Part shown: piece by piece, positions 51,793 to 60,988 of the stretch
Layout of the letters: every line of letters begins with the position of its first letter
Position numbering within the stretch: the first letter of the stretch is position 1
Assembly: GCF_900114385.1 (NCBI RefSeq)
Contig: NZ_FOSW01000003.1
Location: forward strand, 434,001 to 498,000
Direction of reading: 5' to 3'
DNA: 64,000 bases
Source: Geodermatophilus ruber
Lineage (GTDB): Bacteria; Actinomycetota; Actinomycetes; Mycobacteriales; Geodermatophilaceae
Notes under the pieces: generated by a model
Told to the model about the DNA's origin: nothing
Seen by the model: the letters and a program-made list of their open reading frames with translations, nothing else
Database searches by the model: none
Position numbers and translations under genes: made by a program

Positions 51793-53487
51793 TCAGCCCA
51801 CCTCGGTCTCGGGGTCGGTCGCGGACGTGACGTGTCGCAGCTTCTTGAGCTGCTCCCAGCGCTCCCCCTGCAGCCGGTAGCCGGTGCCCGGCCCCTGGTA
51901 GTCGTTGGGGTCGTTGATCGCCGACAGCGGAGTCAGCTCGGCCGTGAGGACGGCGGAGGTCTGCAACAGGTCGCCGGACACCCGCTGCCGCAGGACCGCC
52001 AGCAGGTTCTCGGCCACGTCGTGGAAGCCGGTCGCCTCCAGCCCCCGCACCAGGTCCAGCCCGGTGATGCCGCGGTCCATCACCGCCTGGGCGCCCTTGA
52101 GGTCGGCGAGCACGTCTCGCAGGGGGTAGTCGTTCGACGAGTCGGCGTAGGTGGCCGCCTCCACCTCCTCGTCGGTGATCGGCGGGAGGTCCAGGTGGGA
52201 GAACAGCGCCTGGAGGGCCCGGGCGGCCTTGTTGCGGACCTGGAGGATCTCGGCCTCGCGGACGTGCCGCAGACCGCCGTCGACCTGCAGGTCGCGCTGG
52301 ATGGTGTTCCAGTCGTCGTAGTCCTCGGTGTCGAAGTTGGAGCCGGCGAACATGTTGTCCGCGTTCGGCACCCCCGAGTAGCCCGAGCAGACGAAGTCGG
52401 TACCGGGCAGCAGCTGCGGCATCAACCGAGCGGTCCGCCGCATCGCCGAGTGCGAGAAGGACTGGTCGTTGCCGGACGCGCATTCCAGGTCGACCATGCT
52501 CGCCACCAGGTTCTCCGCGGCCACGGCGCGGATCCCGCCGGGCACCGCCCCCGGCACACCGATGCAGCTGATCGAGCCGTTCTGCAGGCCCTGCACCCCA
52601 GCGCCCTTGGCCATCAGGATGCAGCGGATCTCCAGGTACAGCATGGACTTGCCCTCGGCGTTGCCCATCTGCACCTCCGAGCCGGTGCCCGAGGTGAAGC
52701 GCATCTTGATCCCGCGGGAGGCGTACGCCGAGGCGAGGAAGGCCTTCGACCACGGGGTGTCGTCCCCGTCGACGAACACCGGCTCGGTCCCGTACACCGA
52801 GATCGTCTCGGCGTAGGCGGTGATCCCGCGCATGCCGAGCTCCAGCTCGGTGGCCTCCTCCAGGGCGCACTGGGTGAGCACGCCCCCGCGCCCGACCTGG
52901 GCGCCGACCTGGAGCGCGATGGCCACCAGCGGGGCGTAGCGGACGACGCCGAGAGTGGTCTCCAGCTCGGCGAACCCGCGCATCGCACCCTCGGCGGCGT
53001 CCGCGGCGACCTGGATGGGGTTGTCCCGGGCGCTGGTGGAGTGCCCCTGGTTGGCAGGGGTGCGGCGGGCCCGCATCTTCTGCATGCCCTGCATGATCTC
53101 CACGACGTTCATCAGCTCGACGACGTCGAGGATCTTGGCCGGCGTGAGGCCCCGCGTGACCGCGAGCACCTCGTTGCGGGAGACGTGCGTGTCGATGAGC
53201 ATCCGCGCGATCTCCTCCGACGGGATCGCGTTGGCCCTCTCGGCCGACGCGACGTCGATCGCGTGGTCGGCGATGAAGGTGTCCATGAAGTCGAACTGGT
53301 CGCGCGTCGTGCCGTCGAGCTCGACGATCCGCCCGTTCTCCACCCGGACGCTCGGCGCGGGGTCGTAGTCGCTGTCCATGGCCACGAGACCCTTCTCGGG
53401 CCACTCCTCGACGAACCCGTCGAGGTTGACCGGCCGGTTCTCGAGGATCTCGGTGCGGCGGGAGCGGCGGGGCTGGGTGGTGGTCAT
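51793..53487 (-). CDS. pduC: Diol/glycerol dehydratase large subunit (PduC)
   Basis: 564 residues. 'RRTEILENRPVNLDGFVEEWPEKGLVAM', 'EIMQGMQKMRARRTPANQGHSTSARDNPIQVAADAAE', 'FTSGTGSEVQMGNAEGKSMLYLE', 'QNGSISCIGVPGAVPGGIRAV', 'GTDFVCSGYSGVPNADNMFAGSNFD' follow PduC/DhaB1 throughout, in order. It is the catalytic TIM-barrel that removes water from 1,2-propanediol or glycerol by an adenosylcobalamin radical. ATG 53487 lies 17 bases after the small subunit gene. Confidence 0.95.
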   Translation of the reverse strand: MTTTQPRRSRRTEILENRPVNLDGFVEEWPEKGLVAMDSDYDPAPSVRVENGRIVELDGTTRDQFDFMDTFIADHAIDVASAERANAIPSEEIARMLIDTHVSRNEVLAVTRGLTPAKILDVVELMNVVEIMQGMQKMRARRTPANQGHSTSARDNPIQVAADAAEGAMRGFAELETTLGVVRYAPLVAIALQVGAQVGRGGVLTQCALEEATELELGMRGITAYAETISVYGTEPVFVDGDDTPWSKAFLASAYASRGIKMRFTSGTGSEVQMGNAEGKSMLYLEIRCILMAKGAGVQGLQNGSISCIGVPGAVPGGIRAVAAENLVASMVDLECASGNDQSFSHSAMRRTARLMPQLLPGTDFVCSGYSGVPNADNMFAGSNFDTEDYDDWNTIQRDLQVDGGLRHVREAEILQVRNKAARALQALFSHLDLPPITDEEVEAATYADSSNDYPLRDVLADLKGAQAVMDRGITGLDLVRGLEATGFHDVAENLLAVLRQRVSGDLLQTSAVLTAELTPLSAINDPNDYQGPGTGYRLQGERWEQLKKLRHVTSATDPETEVG

Positions 53488-53504
53488 CGCGTCGGCGTCC
53501 CCTC

Positions 53505-53966
53505 TCATGCGTCGGTGGCGCTGTGGTCGGCGGCCGGTGGGCGGGCGAGCAGGTTGCGCCGGGCATAGACCTCGGCGGCCTCCCGGACCAGGGCGGCGCA
53601 CTCCGGCGCGGAGTAGGCGTTCTCGAGCCGGTCGGCCAGCTCGGCCAGCTGCGGCCCGCTCGACTTGCGCGGGCGCAGCGCGTTGTACATGGCCAGGACC
53701 TCGGCGTCGGGGATGGCGGTCATCTCCGCCGCCCGGCGGAAGTTGGCCGCCAGCTGCGGGCGGCCGGCCGCCTCGGCCAGCTGGGCCTGCAGCAGCAGGG
53801 TCTCCGGGGCGATCCGCAGATCGTCCGGGGACAGTTCGCCCGAGACCACCGCCTCCATCGTCAGGGCGGTGATCGGCTTGCCGGTCGGCGTGGCGAGCAG
53901 GTCGGGCCGGTTGACCGAGAGGGGGTAGTCCTCGGTGCGCAGCTCGATGGTCGGCGAGAGGCTCAT
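53505..53966 (-). CDS. pduE: Diol/glycerol dehydratase small subunit (PduE)
   Basis: 153 residues. 'TEDYPLSVNRPDLLATPTGKPITALTMEAVVSGELSPDDLRIAPETLLLQAQLAEAAGR' (in pieces) is the standard small-subunit core, followed by 'AADRLEN' type helix ('LAELADRLENAYSAPECAALVREAAEVYARR'). It heads the operon, before the large subunit gene, whereas the usual order is C-D-E. GAGGAG lies upstream of ATG 53966. Confidence 0.92.
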   Translation of the reverse strand: MSLSPTIELRTEDYPLSVNRPDLLATPTGKPITALTMEAVVSGELSPDDLRIAPETLLLQAQLAEAAGRPQLAANFRRAAEMTAIPDAEVLAMYNALRPRKSSGPQLAELADRLENAYSAPECAALVREAAEVYARRNLLARPPAADHSATDA

Positions 53967-54135
53967 CGCAGGCGCATCTCCTCGAACGTCGGCTCTTGTG
54001 TGCACGAGAAAGTGACAGGGCCCACGTTGCATCTTCGTTGCCTCGGCTCCCGGCCGGGTCCGTTCGCCCGCCTCGCCGGGGCCCGGGAGGTGTGAAGGGG
54101 TGTACCTGCTGGCCTCGGCGCGGTTGGCTGCCGCC
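53967..54135. promoter_or_regulatory. Divergent promoter region between pduE and the HbpS-like gene
   Basis: 169 bases serving the dehydratase operon to the left and the HbpS-like gene to the right. It contains GTTGCATCTTCGTTGC near 54024-54039, a spaced GTTGC direct repeat that could be a regulator site. I see no cobalamin riboswitch (no B12-box) here, although the enzyme needs adenosylcobalamin. Confidence 0.4.
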
Positions 54136-54558
54136 ATGAGTGCCTCACTGACCTATGCGCAAGCCCACCGGATCCTGGACGCCGGGATCGCCAAGGCCGA
54201 CGAGATCGGCCAGCCGATGAACGTCGCGGTCGTCGACGACGGCGGCCACCTCCTGGCGTTCGGGCGGATGGACGGTGCCATCAGGGCCAGCATCGACATC
54301 TCCATCCGCAAGGCCCGCACGTCGGTCCTCATGAACCTCCCCACCGCGGCGCTCACCGAACTGGTGCAGCCCGGCGCGGAGCTCTACGGGCTGGAGCAGA
54401 CCGCCGGCGGGATGGTGGCCTTCGGCGGTGGGATCCCGCTGTACCGCGACGGGGAGCTCGTGGGCGCCGTCGGGGTCAGCGCCGGCTCGGTGGAGCAGGA
54501 CGTCACGGTGGCGACCGCCGCGGCCGAAGCACTCGAGGCCGCGGTGCTCAGCGCCTAG
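54136..54558 (+). CDS. HbpS/GlcG-like heme-binding protein
   Basis: 140 residues. 'LTYAQAHRILDAGIAKADEIGQPMNVAVVDDGGHLLAFGRMDGA' and 'GGIPLYRDGELVGAVGVSAGSVEQD' are the GlcG/HbpS (DUF336) pattern. The same fold is the C-terminal heme domain of PduO, so its place beside a B12-dependent dehydratase is meaningful. It may support cofactor repair or redox sensing. ATG 54136. Confidence 0.9.
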   Translation: MSASLTYAQAHRILDAGIAKADEIGQPMNVAVVDDGGHLLAFGRMDGAIRASIDISIRKARTSVLMNLPTAALTELVQPGAELYGLEQTAGGMVAFGGGIPLYRDGELVGAVGVSAGSVEQDVTVATAAAEALEAAVLSA

Positions 54559-54675
54559 CCACCTGGCCGGACGGCCGGCTCCGCACCGGGCGGTGAGGAG
54601 CCGGGCGATTGCCCCGGGTGAGGGGGGCGACGAGGGTCGCCCCGAGGGCCCTCGGTACCGACGGTCGGGGGAACG

Positions 54676-56199
54676 ATGCCACTCGACGGTGCACCGCCGC
54701 GCCGGGACGCGGGTCCGGCGCAGGTGAGCGGATCCGACCCCGCCGGGCGGGCACGGGCGTCGGCAGACGTCTACGACTCCGCGGTCGGTGGCGGTCCCGT
54801 CCGGTCGGCGCCCCGAACGGTCGTGTCCGAGTCGTGGCGCCGCAGCCTGGCCGCGCACGTGGACCCGGAACGACCGAGCCCACCCCTCGTCTACCCGCCC
54901 GATCAGCTGCGCGCGAGCGGTGCGGCGCACCCGCTGCACGACCTGCTGCCGTTGCTGCGCGCCACACTGGCGAGCATCGCCGCCGACGCCATGCACCTCA
55001 TGCGGGTGACCGACGCCGAGGGGCATGTGCTGTGGCGCGAAGGGGCCAGCGCGCTGCTCACCGAGGCCGACCGGGTCGGGCTGTCCCCGGGCACCTGCTG
55101 GAGCGAGGACGCCATCGGCACCAGCGCGATGGGCACCGCCCTTGCCACCGACGCCCCGGTGCAGATCCACTCTGCCGACCACCTGGTGCGCACCGATCAC
55201 AGCTGGACCTGCGTGGCGGCCCCGGTGCACGACCCGGACACCGGGGCGATCCTCGGCGCCATCGACATCAGCGGTCCGCTGCACGCCGTGCACCCCCCTC
55301 TGCTCCAGCTGGTCTCGGCCACGGCGCAGCTCGCCGAGAGCCAGCTGCGAGTGCGGCTGGCGATCGCCGACGAACGGCTCCGGACGCGGAACATGCCGCA
55401 CCTGACCAGCCTCGGCGGCGCCCCCGGAGCCCTGGTCACCTCGACCGGTCGGGTGCTGGCGGCCCAGCCGGCCGGCTGGTGGCCCGACCGGGTCGACCTG
55501 CGCGAGGCCGTGGACCGGGTCGTGCAGGTCCACGGCTGCGACATGCTGGTCGAGCCGCTGGCCGAGGGCTGCCTGCTGCGCGCCAGGGGCCCGGTGCACC
55601 GGGCCCCGGCTCCGCGCCCGGCCACGGCGCTCTTCCTGCGGTGCATGACCGAGGACACGCCCAGCGTGGTGGTGGGCGGCCGGGCGGTCCCGCTCTGCCT
55701 CCGCCCGGCCGAGATGCTCACCGTGCTCGCTCTCCACCCCGCGGGACTCAGCGCCGAGCGGCTGGCCCACCTGGTCTACGGCGACGACGGCAACCCGACG
55801 ACGGTGCGTGGCGAGGTGCGCCGGTTGCGCCGGCTCCTCGAGGACGGGCTGCTGGCGACCCGTCCCTACCGGCTCACTGCCACGGTCGGCAGCGACTTCG
55901 GTGCGGTCCGGGCGGCGCTGGCCGCGGGCCGGCTCCGGACCGCCCTGGCCAGCTGCGCCGGGCCGCTCCTGCCACGGTCGGAGTCACCGGAGGTCCGGGA
56001 ACTGCGCGACGAGCTGGGCGCCGCACTGCGCCGGGCGGTCCTCGAGGACGGGGACACCGCGCTGTTGTGCGACTTCGCCGCACATCCGCTCGGGAGGACC
56101 GATCTGGAGGTGCACGACCGCCTGGTGGAGCTCCTCCCCCCGCGGGATCCACGACTGGGTCCGCTCACCGCCCGGCGCTCACGGCTCCAGGCCGACTGA
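54676..56199 (+). CDS. GAF-domain transcriptional regulator of glycerol/diol use
   Basis: 507 residues. The N-terminal 280 residues have the DhaR/AcoR-type GAF pattern ('[16 protein letters not shown]', '[41 protein letters not shown]' in pieces, '[18 protein letters not shown]'). The usual sigma-54 AAA+ and Fis domains are absent. Instead the C-terminus has a winged-helix-like segment ('[30 protein letters not shown]...[12 protein letters not shown]'). It lies between the dehydratase and dhaKLM genes and likely controls both. ATG 54676. Confidence 0.85.
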   Translation: MPLDGAPPRRDAGPAQVSGSDPAGRARASADVYDSAVGGGPVRSAPRTVVSESWRRSLAAHVDPERPSPPLVYPPDQLRASGAAHPLHDLLPLLRATLASIAADAMHLMRVTDAEGHVLWREGASALLTEADRVGLSPGTCWSEDAIGTSAMGTALATDAPVQIHSADHLVRTDHSWTCVAAPVHDPDTGAILGAIDISGPLHAVHPPLLQLVSATAQLAESQLRVRLAIADERLRTRNMPHLTSLGGAPGALVTSTGRVLAAQPAGWWPDRVDLREAVDRVVQVHGCDMLVEPLAEGCLLRARGPVHRAPAPRPATALFLRCMTEDTPSVVVGGRAVPLCLRPAEMLTVLALHPAGLSAERLAHLVYGDDGNPTTVRGEVRRLRRLLEDGLLATRPYRLTATVGSDFGAVRAALAAGRLRTALASCAGPLLPRSESPEVRELRDELGAALRRAVLEDGDTALLCDFAAHPLGRTDLEVHDRLVELLPPRDPRLGPLTARRSRLQAD

Positions 56200-56207
56200 G
56201 CGCCCTG

Positions 56208-56225
56208 GGGAGGCCCCGGCCTCCC
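56208..56225 (+). terminator. Terminator hairpin after the GAF regulator gene
   Basis: GGGAGGC (56208-56214) pairs with GCCTCCC (56219-56225) around CCCG, 9 bases after the stop codon. A separate GGTGATCACC palindrome follows at 56243-56252 in front of dhaK and may be an operator. Confidence 0.6.
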
Positions 56226-56363
56226 GAGCGCGCGCGGGGCGGGGTGATCACCTCGGTCGGACCGGGGTGCGGGACGCCGCCGGCTGCTTGCGCCCCGCGA
56301 TGCGCCCTCCTAGCCTCCTGCCATCGCCGGCCGCCCGCCGGCACGCCTCCGTCAGGAGCTGCG

Positions 56364-57365
56364 ATGAAGAAGCTCATCAACGACCCGTCCCACGTCGTCG
56401 CCGACGCACTGCGCGGCATGGCGCTCGCCCACCCCGAACTACGGGTCGACCACGACAAGCGGATCGTCGTCCGGAGCGACGCTCCGGTGCAGGGGAAGGT
56501 CGGCCTGGTCTCCGGCGGTGGATCCGGGCACGAGCCGATGCACGCCGGGTTCGTCGGCCTCGGCATGTTGGACGCCGCCTGCCCCGGCGAGGTCTTCACC
56601 TCTCCGGTCCCGGACCAGATCGTCGCCGCCACCCAGGCCGTGGACGGCGGCGCAGGCGTGCTCCACATCGTGAAGAACTACACCGGCGACGTCATGAACT
56701 TCGAGATGGCCGCCGAGCTGGTCGCCGCCGAGTCCGGGACGGAGGTGGTCCCGGTGGTCATCGACGACGACGTCGCCGTGCAGGACAGCCTCTACACCGC
56801 CGGGCGCCGCGGTGTCGGCGTCACCGTGCTCGCGGAGAAGATCGCCGGCGCCGCGGCCGAGCAGGGCCGTCCCCTCGCCGAGGTCGCGGACGTCGCCCGC
56901 AGGGTCGACACGAACGGCCGGAGCATGGGCATGGCCCTGACCTCGTGCACCGTGCCGGCGGCGGGCCATCCGACGTTCGAGCTGCCCGAGGGCGAGATGG
57001 AGATCGGGATCGGGATCCACGGTGAGCCCGGCCGCCGCCGGGTGCCGGTGGCCCCGGCGCGCGAGGTCGCCGAGATGCTCGTCGAGCCGATCCTCGCCGA
57101 CCTGGACTTCGCCTCCGGTGAAGGCGTGATCGCGTTCGTCAACGGCATGGGCGGCACGCCGCTGATCGAGCTGTACGTGATGTACGCCGAGGTCGCGGCC
57201 ATCCTCGAGAAGTCAGGAGTGCCCATCGCCCGCAATCTCGTCGGCTCCTACATCACCAGCCTGGAGATGGCCGGCTGCTCGGTGACGCTGCTCAAGGCCG
57301 ACGACGAGCTGCTGCGGCTGTGGGACGCCCCGGTGCGCACCCCCGCCCTGCGGTGGGGCGTCTGA
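56364..57365 (+). CDS. dhaK: Dihydroxyacetone kinase subunit DhaK
   Basis: 333 residues. 'KIVV' type start '[34 protein letters not shown]' contains the conserved GGGSGHEP; '[15 protein letters not shown]' and '[13 protein letters not shown]' follow, with the His (in IGIHGEPG) that holds dihydroxyacetone covalently. It phosphorylates dihydroxyacetone via DhaL-ADP and DhaM. ATG 56364 with AGGAG. Confidence 0.95.
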   Translation: MKKLINDPSHVVADALRGMALAHPELRVDHDKRIVVRSDAPVQGKVGLVSGGGSGHEPMHAGFVGLGMLDAACPGEVFTSPVPDQIVAATQAVDGGAGVLHIVKNYTGDVMNFEMAAELVAAESGTEVVPVVIDDDVAVQDSLYTAGRRGVGVTVLAEKIAGAAAEQGRPLAEVADVARRVDTNGRSMGMALTSCTVPAAGHPTFELPEGEMEIGIGIHGEPGRRRVPVAPAREVAEMLVEPILADLDFASGEGVIAFVNGMGGTPLIELYVMYAEVAAILEKSGVPIARNLVGSYITSLEMAGCSVTLLKADDELLRLWDAPVRTPALRWGV

Positions 57366-57367
57366 CG

Positions 57368-58012
57368 GTGGCCGACGGCCTGGACCTTTCCGCGCTGGAG
57401 AGCTGGATCCGGGAGTTCGCCCGGCTGGTCGCGGACCGGCGCGACGAGTTGACGGAGCTCGACTCGGCCATCGGCGATGCCGACCACGGGGCGAACATGG
57501 ACCGTGGCATGTCGGCGGTGGTGACCGCGCTGGAGGCCACACCCCCCACCGACCCCGCCGCGCTGCTCAAGCAGGTCGGCATGACGTTGGTCAGCAAGGT
57601 CGGCGGCGCGAGCGGGCCGCTCTACGGCACGCTGTTCCTGCGGATGGCCGGGGTCGCCGGGGACGGCACGCTCGACGCGGAGACCTGGGCCCGGGCGTTG
57701 CGCGCCGGCCTGGACGGGGTCGTCGCCCGGGGGAAGGCCGAGCCGGGTGACAAGACGATGGTCGACGCACTGGGTCCCGCCTGCGACGCCCTGGACGCCG
57801 CTGTGGCCGAGGGTGCCTCCCTCGGCGAGGCCCTGCGGAGGTCGGCGGCCGCCGCGGCGCAGGGACGGGACGGGACCGTGCCCATGCTCGCCCGCAAGGG
57901 GCGAGCCAGCTACCTCGGCGAGCGCAGCGTCGGCCACCAGGATCCGGGCGCGACGTCGGCCACCCTGCTCGTCGACGCCGCGGTCACCGCGCTGGCCCCC
58001 GCGGGGGGCTGA
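57368..58012 (+). CDS. dhaL: Dihydroxyacetone kinase subunit DhaL
   Basis: 214 residues. 'LDSAIGDADHGANMDRGM' holds the Mg-ADP-binding Asp residues (DxDHGxN). 'GASGPLYGTLFLRMA' and 'GRASYLGERSVGHQDPGATS' match DhaL. GTG 57368, 2 bases after the dhaK stop. Confidence 0.95.
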   Translation: MADGLDLSALESWIREFARLVADRRDELTELDSAIGDADHGANMDRGMSAVVTALEATPPTDPAALLKQVGMTLVSKVGGASGPLYGTLFLRMAGVAGDGTLDAETWARALRAGLDGVVARGKAEPGDKTMVDALGPACDALDAAVAEGASLGEALRRSAAAAAQGRDGTVPMLARKGRASYLGERSVGHQDPGATSATLLVDAAVTALAPAGG

Positions 58013-58015
58013 GAC

Positions 58016-58435
58016 GTGGCGCGGGTGGGCCTGGTGGTGGTGTCGCACAGCCGGGCACTGGCCGACGCCGCGGTGGCCCTCGCCCGGCAGATGCTGCCCG
58101 GCCGCGAGACGGCCATCGAGGTCGCCGCCGGCGCCGCCGACCAGGGGCTGGGCACCGACGCCACGGCCGTCGCAGCGGCGGTCGCATCGGTGGACAGCGG
58201 CGATGGCGTGGTCGTGCTCATGGACCTCGGCAGCGCGGTGCTCTCCGCCGAGATGGCCCTGGAGTTCCTCGACGACGAGGCCCGCAGCCGCGTGGTGCTC
58301 TCCCCTGCCCCGCTCGTCGAGGGCCTGGTCGGGGCGGCGGTCGTGGCCGCCGGTGGAGCATCCCGGGAGGACGTGGCGGCCGAGGCGATGCGCGGGCTCG
58401 CACCCAAGCAGGCACAACTCGGCGAAGCCGGTTGA
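58016..58435 (+). CDS. dhaM: PTS-dependent dihydroxyacetone kinase phosphotransferase subunit DhaM, single domain
   Basis: 139 residues, an EIIA-Man fold: 'VGLVVVSHSRALADAAVALA' with the phospho-His, 'GDGVVVLMDLGSAVLSAEMALEFL'. It lacks the HPr and EI domains of E. coli DhaM, so the phosphate must come from separate EI/HPr proteins, which are not in the window. GTG 58016, 3 bases after dhaL. Confidence 0.92.
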   Translation: MARVGLVVVSHSRALADAAVALARQMLPGRETAIEVAAGAADQGLGTDATAVAAAVASVDSGDGVVVLMDLGSAVLSAEMALEFLDDEARSRVVLSPAPLVEGLVGAAVVAAGGASREDVAAEAMRGLAPKQAQLGEAG

Positions 58436-58480
58436 CCACTCTCGGAGAAGCCCGCACGACCACCGCGTACCCCATTGCGC

Positions 58481-58496
58481 AGTGACGCCGGTCACA
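58481..58496. promoter_or_regulatory. CRP/GlxR-like binding site upstream of glpFKD
   Basis: AGTGACGCCGGTCACA fits TGTGA-N6-TCACA at nine of ten defined positions. It lies 65 bases before the glpF start, in the promoter gap after dhaM. A cAMP-receptor-type regulator (GlxR/Crp) controlling glycerol uptake is a normal arrangement in actinobacteria. Confidence 0.6.
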
Positions 58497-58560
58497 CATA
58501 GTTTCAGCCCCCGCCGGGTGCAACCCTGCCGGCCGGACGCGCGAGAACCCGGAGGCAACC

Positions 58561-59478
58561 GTGGTCGAAGAGCGCTTCAAGAAGCCAACCCTGCTCGGTG
58601 AGCTGCTCGCCGAGTTCGCCGGGACGTTCATCCTGATCATCTTCGGGGTCGGCGTCGTGGCGCAGGTCGTCGCCGGCGGCCTCGGGGACCACGACAGCAT
58701 CGCCTGGGCGTGGGGCCTGGGGGTGGTCTTCGGGATCTACGTGGCCGCCCGGATCAGCGGAGCCCACCTCAACCCCGCGGTCACCCTCGCGCTGGCCGTC
58801 TTCCGCGGGTTCCCGTGGCGCAAGGTCGGGCCGTACGCGCTGGCCCAGACCCTCGGGGCCTTCACGGCAGCCCTGCTCGTCCGGTGGGTCTACAACGACG
58901 TCCTGACCGCGTTCGACCCCGGCCACACGCTCAATTCGCAGGGCGTCTTCTCGACCCTGCCGGGCAACGGGGCCCTGCCGGTCAGCGTCGGCACCGCGTT
59001 CCTCGACCAGATCGTCGGCACGGCGATCCTGCTGTTCCTGGTCCTCGCCGTCACCGACCTGCGCAACACCGCCCCGGGCGCCAACCTCGCCCCGTGGATC
59101 ATCGGGCTGATCGTCGTGGCGATCGGCTTCGCGTGGGGCACCAACGCCGGCTACGCCATCAACCCGGCCCGCGACTTCGGGCCTCGGCTGGCCTCCTTCA
59201 TCACCGGGTACGACACCGCCTGGCGGGACCAGTACGGAGGGCTCTATTTCTGGGTGCCGCTGATCGCGCCGCTCATCGGGGGCGTCATCGGCGCCGCCCT
59301 CTACGACCTCCTCATCGGCCGCAGCCTGCCGCTCGCCCCCGCCGAGCAGGAGCCCGGTCGCACCCCGACCGAGCCGGAGGCGGACAAGGCCCGGGCCCAC
59401 GAGTTCGCCGACAACGTGGCGGCCGACACCACCGCCGAGACCACCACCGAGACGAGGGGTGAGACGACCCGTGGCTGA
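58561..59478 (+). CDS. glpF: Glycerol facilitator GlpF (aquaporin family)
   Basis: 305 residues. Both NPA boxes are present ('[16 protein letters not shown]', '[12 protein letters not shown]'). The Asp after the second NPAR is the residue that marks glycerol channels. Six membrane segments, then an acidic Thr/Glu-rich tail of about 45 residues not seen in E. coli GlpF. GTG 58561 with GGAGG upstream. It ends 8 bases into glpK. Confidence 0.93.
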   Translation: MVEERFKKPTLLGELLAEFAGTFILIIFGVGVVAQVVAGGLGDHDSIAWAWGLGVVFGIYVAARISGAHLNPAVTLALAVFRGFPWRKVGPYALAQTLGAFTAALLVRWVYNDVLTAFDPGHTLNSQGVFSTLPGNGALPVSVGTAFLDQIVGTAILLFLVLAVTDLRNTAPGANLAPWIIGLIVVAIGFAWGTNAGYAINPARDFGPRLASFITGYDTAWRDQYGGLYFWVPLIAPLIGGVIGAALYDLLIGRSLPLAPAEQEPGRTPTEPEADKARAHEFADNVAADTTAETTTETRGETTRG

Positions 59479-60988
59479 CTTCATCGGAGCGGTCGACCAG
59501 GGCACGACCAGCACCCGTTTCATGCTCTTCGACCACGGCGGCAACGAGCGCGGCAGGTTCCAACTCGAGCACGAGCAGATCCTGCCCCGCGCCGGCTGGG
59601 TGGAGCACAACCCGCTGGAGATCCGGGAGCGGACCGAGACCGTCGTCCGGACGGTCATGAACCAGATGGGCCTGAGCGCCTCGGACCTGGCCGCGATCGG
59701 CGTCACCAACCAGCGCGAGACCACGGTGGTCTGGGACCGGCGCAGCGGCCGGCCGCTGTACAACGCGATCGTCTGGCAGGACACCCGCACCGACCGCATC
59801 GCCTCCGCCCTGGAGCGGGACGGGCGCGGCGACGTCATCCGGCGCAAGGCCGGCCTGCCCCCGGCGACGTACTTCTCCGCCGGCAAGGTGCAGTGGATCC
59901 TCGAGAACGTCGACGGCGCGCGCGAGGCCGCCGAGCGCGGCGACGCGCTCTTCGGCAACACCGACAGCTGGCTGATGTGGAACTTCACCGGGGGCATCGA
60001 CGGCGGCGTGCACGTCACCGACGTGACCAACGCCAGCCGCACGATGCTCATGAATCTCGAGACGCTGGACTGGGACGACGAGCTGCTGTCGTTCTTCGAC
60101 ATCCCGCGGTCGATGCTGCCGGAGATCCGGCCCTCCTCGGACCCGCAGGGCTACGGCACCGTCCGCACCGGCGGTCCCCACGGTGGGGAGATCCCGCTCA
60201 CCGGCGACCTCGGTGACCAGCAGGCGGCCACCGTCGGCCAGGTGTGCTTCTCCCCCGGCGAGGCGAAGAACACCTACGGCACGGGCAACTTCATGCTGCT
60301 CAACACCGGCGAGGAGCTCGTCCGCTCGAAGTCCGGACTGCTGACGACGGTGTGCTACCGCTTCGGTGACGCCAGGCCGGTGTACGCCCTGGAGGGCTCG
60401 ATCGCGGTCACCGGTTCGGCGGTGCAGTGGCTGCGCGACCAGCTCGGCATCATCCGGGACGCGGCGCAGAGCGAGGTGCTCGCCCGCCAGGTGGAGGACA
60501 ACGGAGGCGTCTACTTCGTCCCCGCGTTCTCCGGCCTGTTCGCCCCCTACTGGCGCTCCGATGCCCGCGGCGTCATCGTCGGGCTGTCCCGGTACAACAC
60601 CAGCGCGCACCTGGCCCGGGCCACCCTCGAGGCCATCTGCTACCAGAGCCGGGACGTGGTCGAGGCCATGGCCAAGGACTCCGGGGTCGATCTGGACGTG
60701 CTGAAGGTGGATGGCGGCGTGACCGCGAACTCGCTGTGCATGCAGCTGCAGGCCGACATCCTCGGGGTCCCGGTGAGCCGGCCGAAGGTCGCGGAGACGA
60801 CCGCACTGGGCGCCGCGTATGCGGCCGGGCTCGCCGTCGGCTTCTGGAAGGACACCGACGAGTTGCGGGCGAACTGGAACGAGGGCGAGCGGTGGACCCC
60901 GACCTGGAGCGACGAGGAGCGCGCGGCGGGCTACCGCGGTTGGCAGAAGGCCGTGGAGCGCACGCTCGACTGGGTCGACGTGCAGTGA
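59471..60988 (+). CDS. glpK: Glycerol kinase GlpK
   Basis: 505 residues. '[21 protein letters not shown]', '[31 protein letters not shown]' in pieces, and the FGGY signatures '[27 protein letters not shown]' and '[20 protein letters not shown]'. It phosphorylates glycerol with ATP. GTG 59471 chosen because GAGGGGTGAG lies 8 bases upstream; an in-frame GTG at 59459 is an alternative. Confidence 0.95.
   Translation: MADFIGAVDQGTTSTRFMLFDHGGNERGRFQLEHEQILPRAGWVEHNPLEIRERTETVVRTVMNQMGLSASDLAAIGVTNQRETTVVWDRRSGRPLYNAIVWQDTRTDRIASALERDGRGDVIRRKAGLPPATYFSAGKVQWILENVDGAREAAERGDALFGNTDSWLMWNFTGGIDGGVHVTDVTNASRTMLMNLETLDWDDELLSFFDIPRSMLPEIRPSSDPQGYGTVRTGGPHGGEIPLTGDLGDQQAATVGQVCFSPGEAKNTYGTGNFMLLNTGEELVRSKSGLLTTVCYRFGDARPVYALEGSIAVTGSAVQWLRDQLGIIRDAAQSEVLARQVEDNGGVYFVPAFSGLFAPYWRSDARGVIVGLSRYNTSAHLARATLEAICYQSRDVVEAMAKDSGVDLDVLKVDGGVTANSLCMQLQADILGVPVSRPKVAETTALGAAYAAGLAVGFWKDTDELRANWNEGERWTPTWSDEERAAGYRGWQKAVERTLDWVDVQ

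Noticed and set aside
53967..54135. Cobalamin riboswitch in front of the B12-dependent dehydratase
   Set aside because: No B12-box-like conserved core is present and the gap of 169 bases is shared with a divergent promoter.
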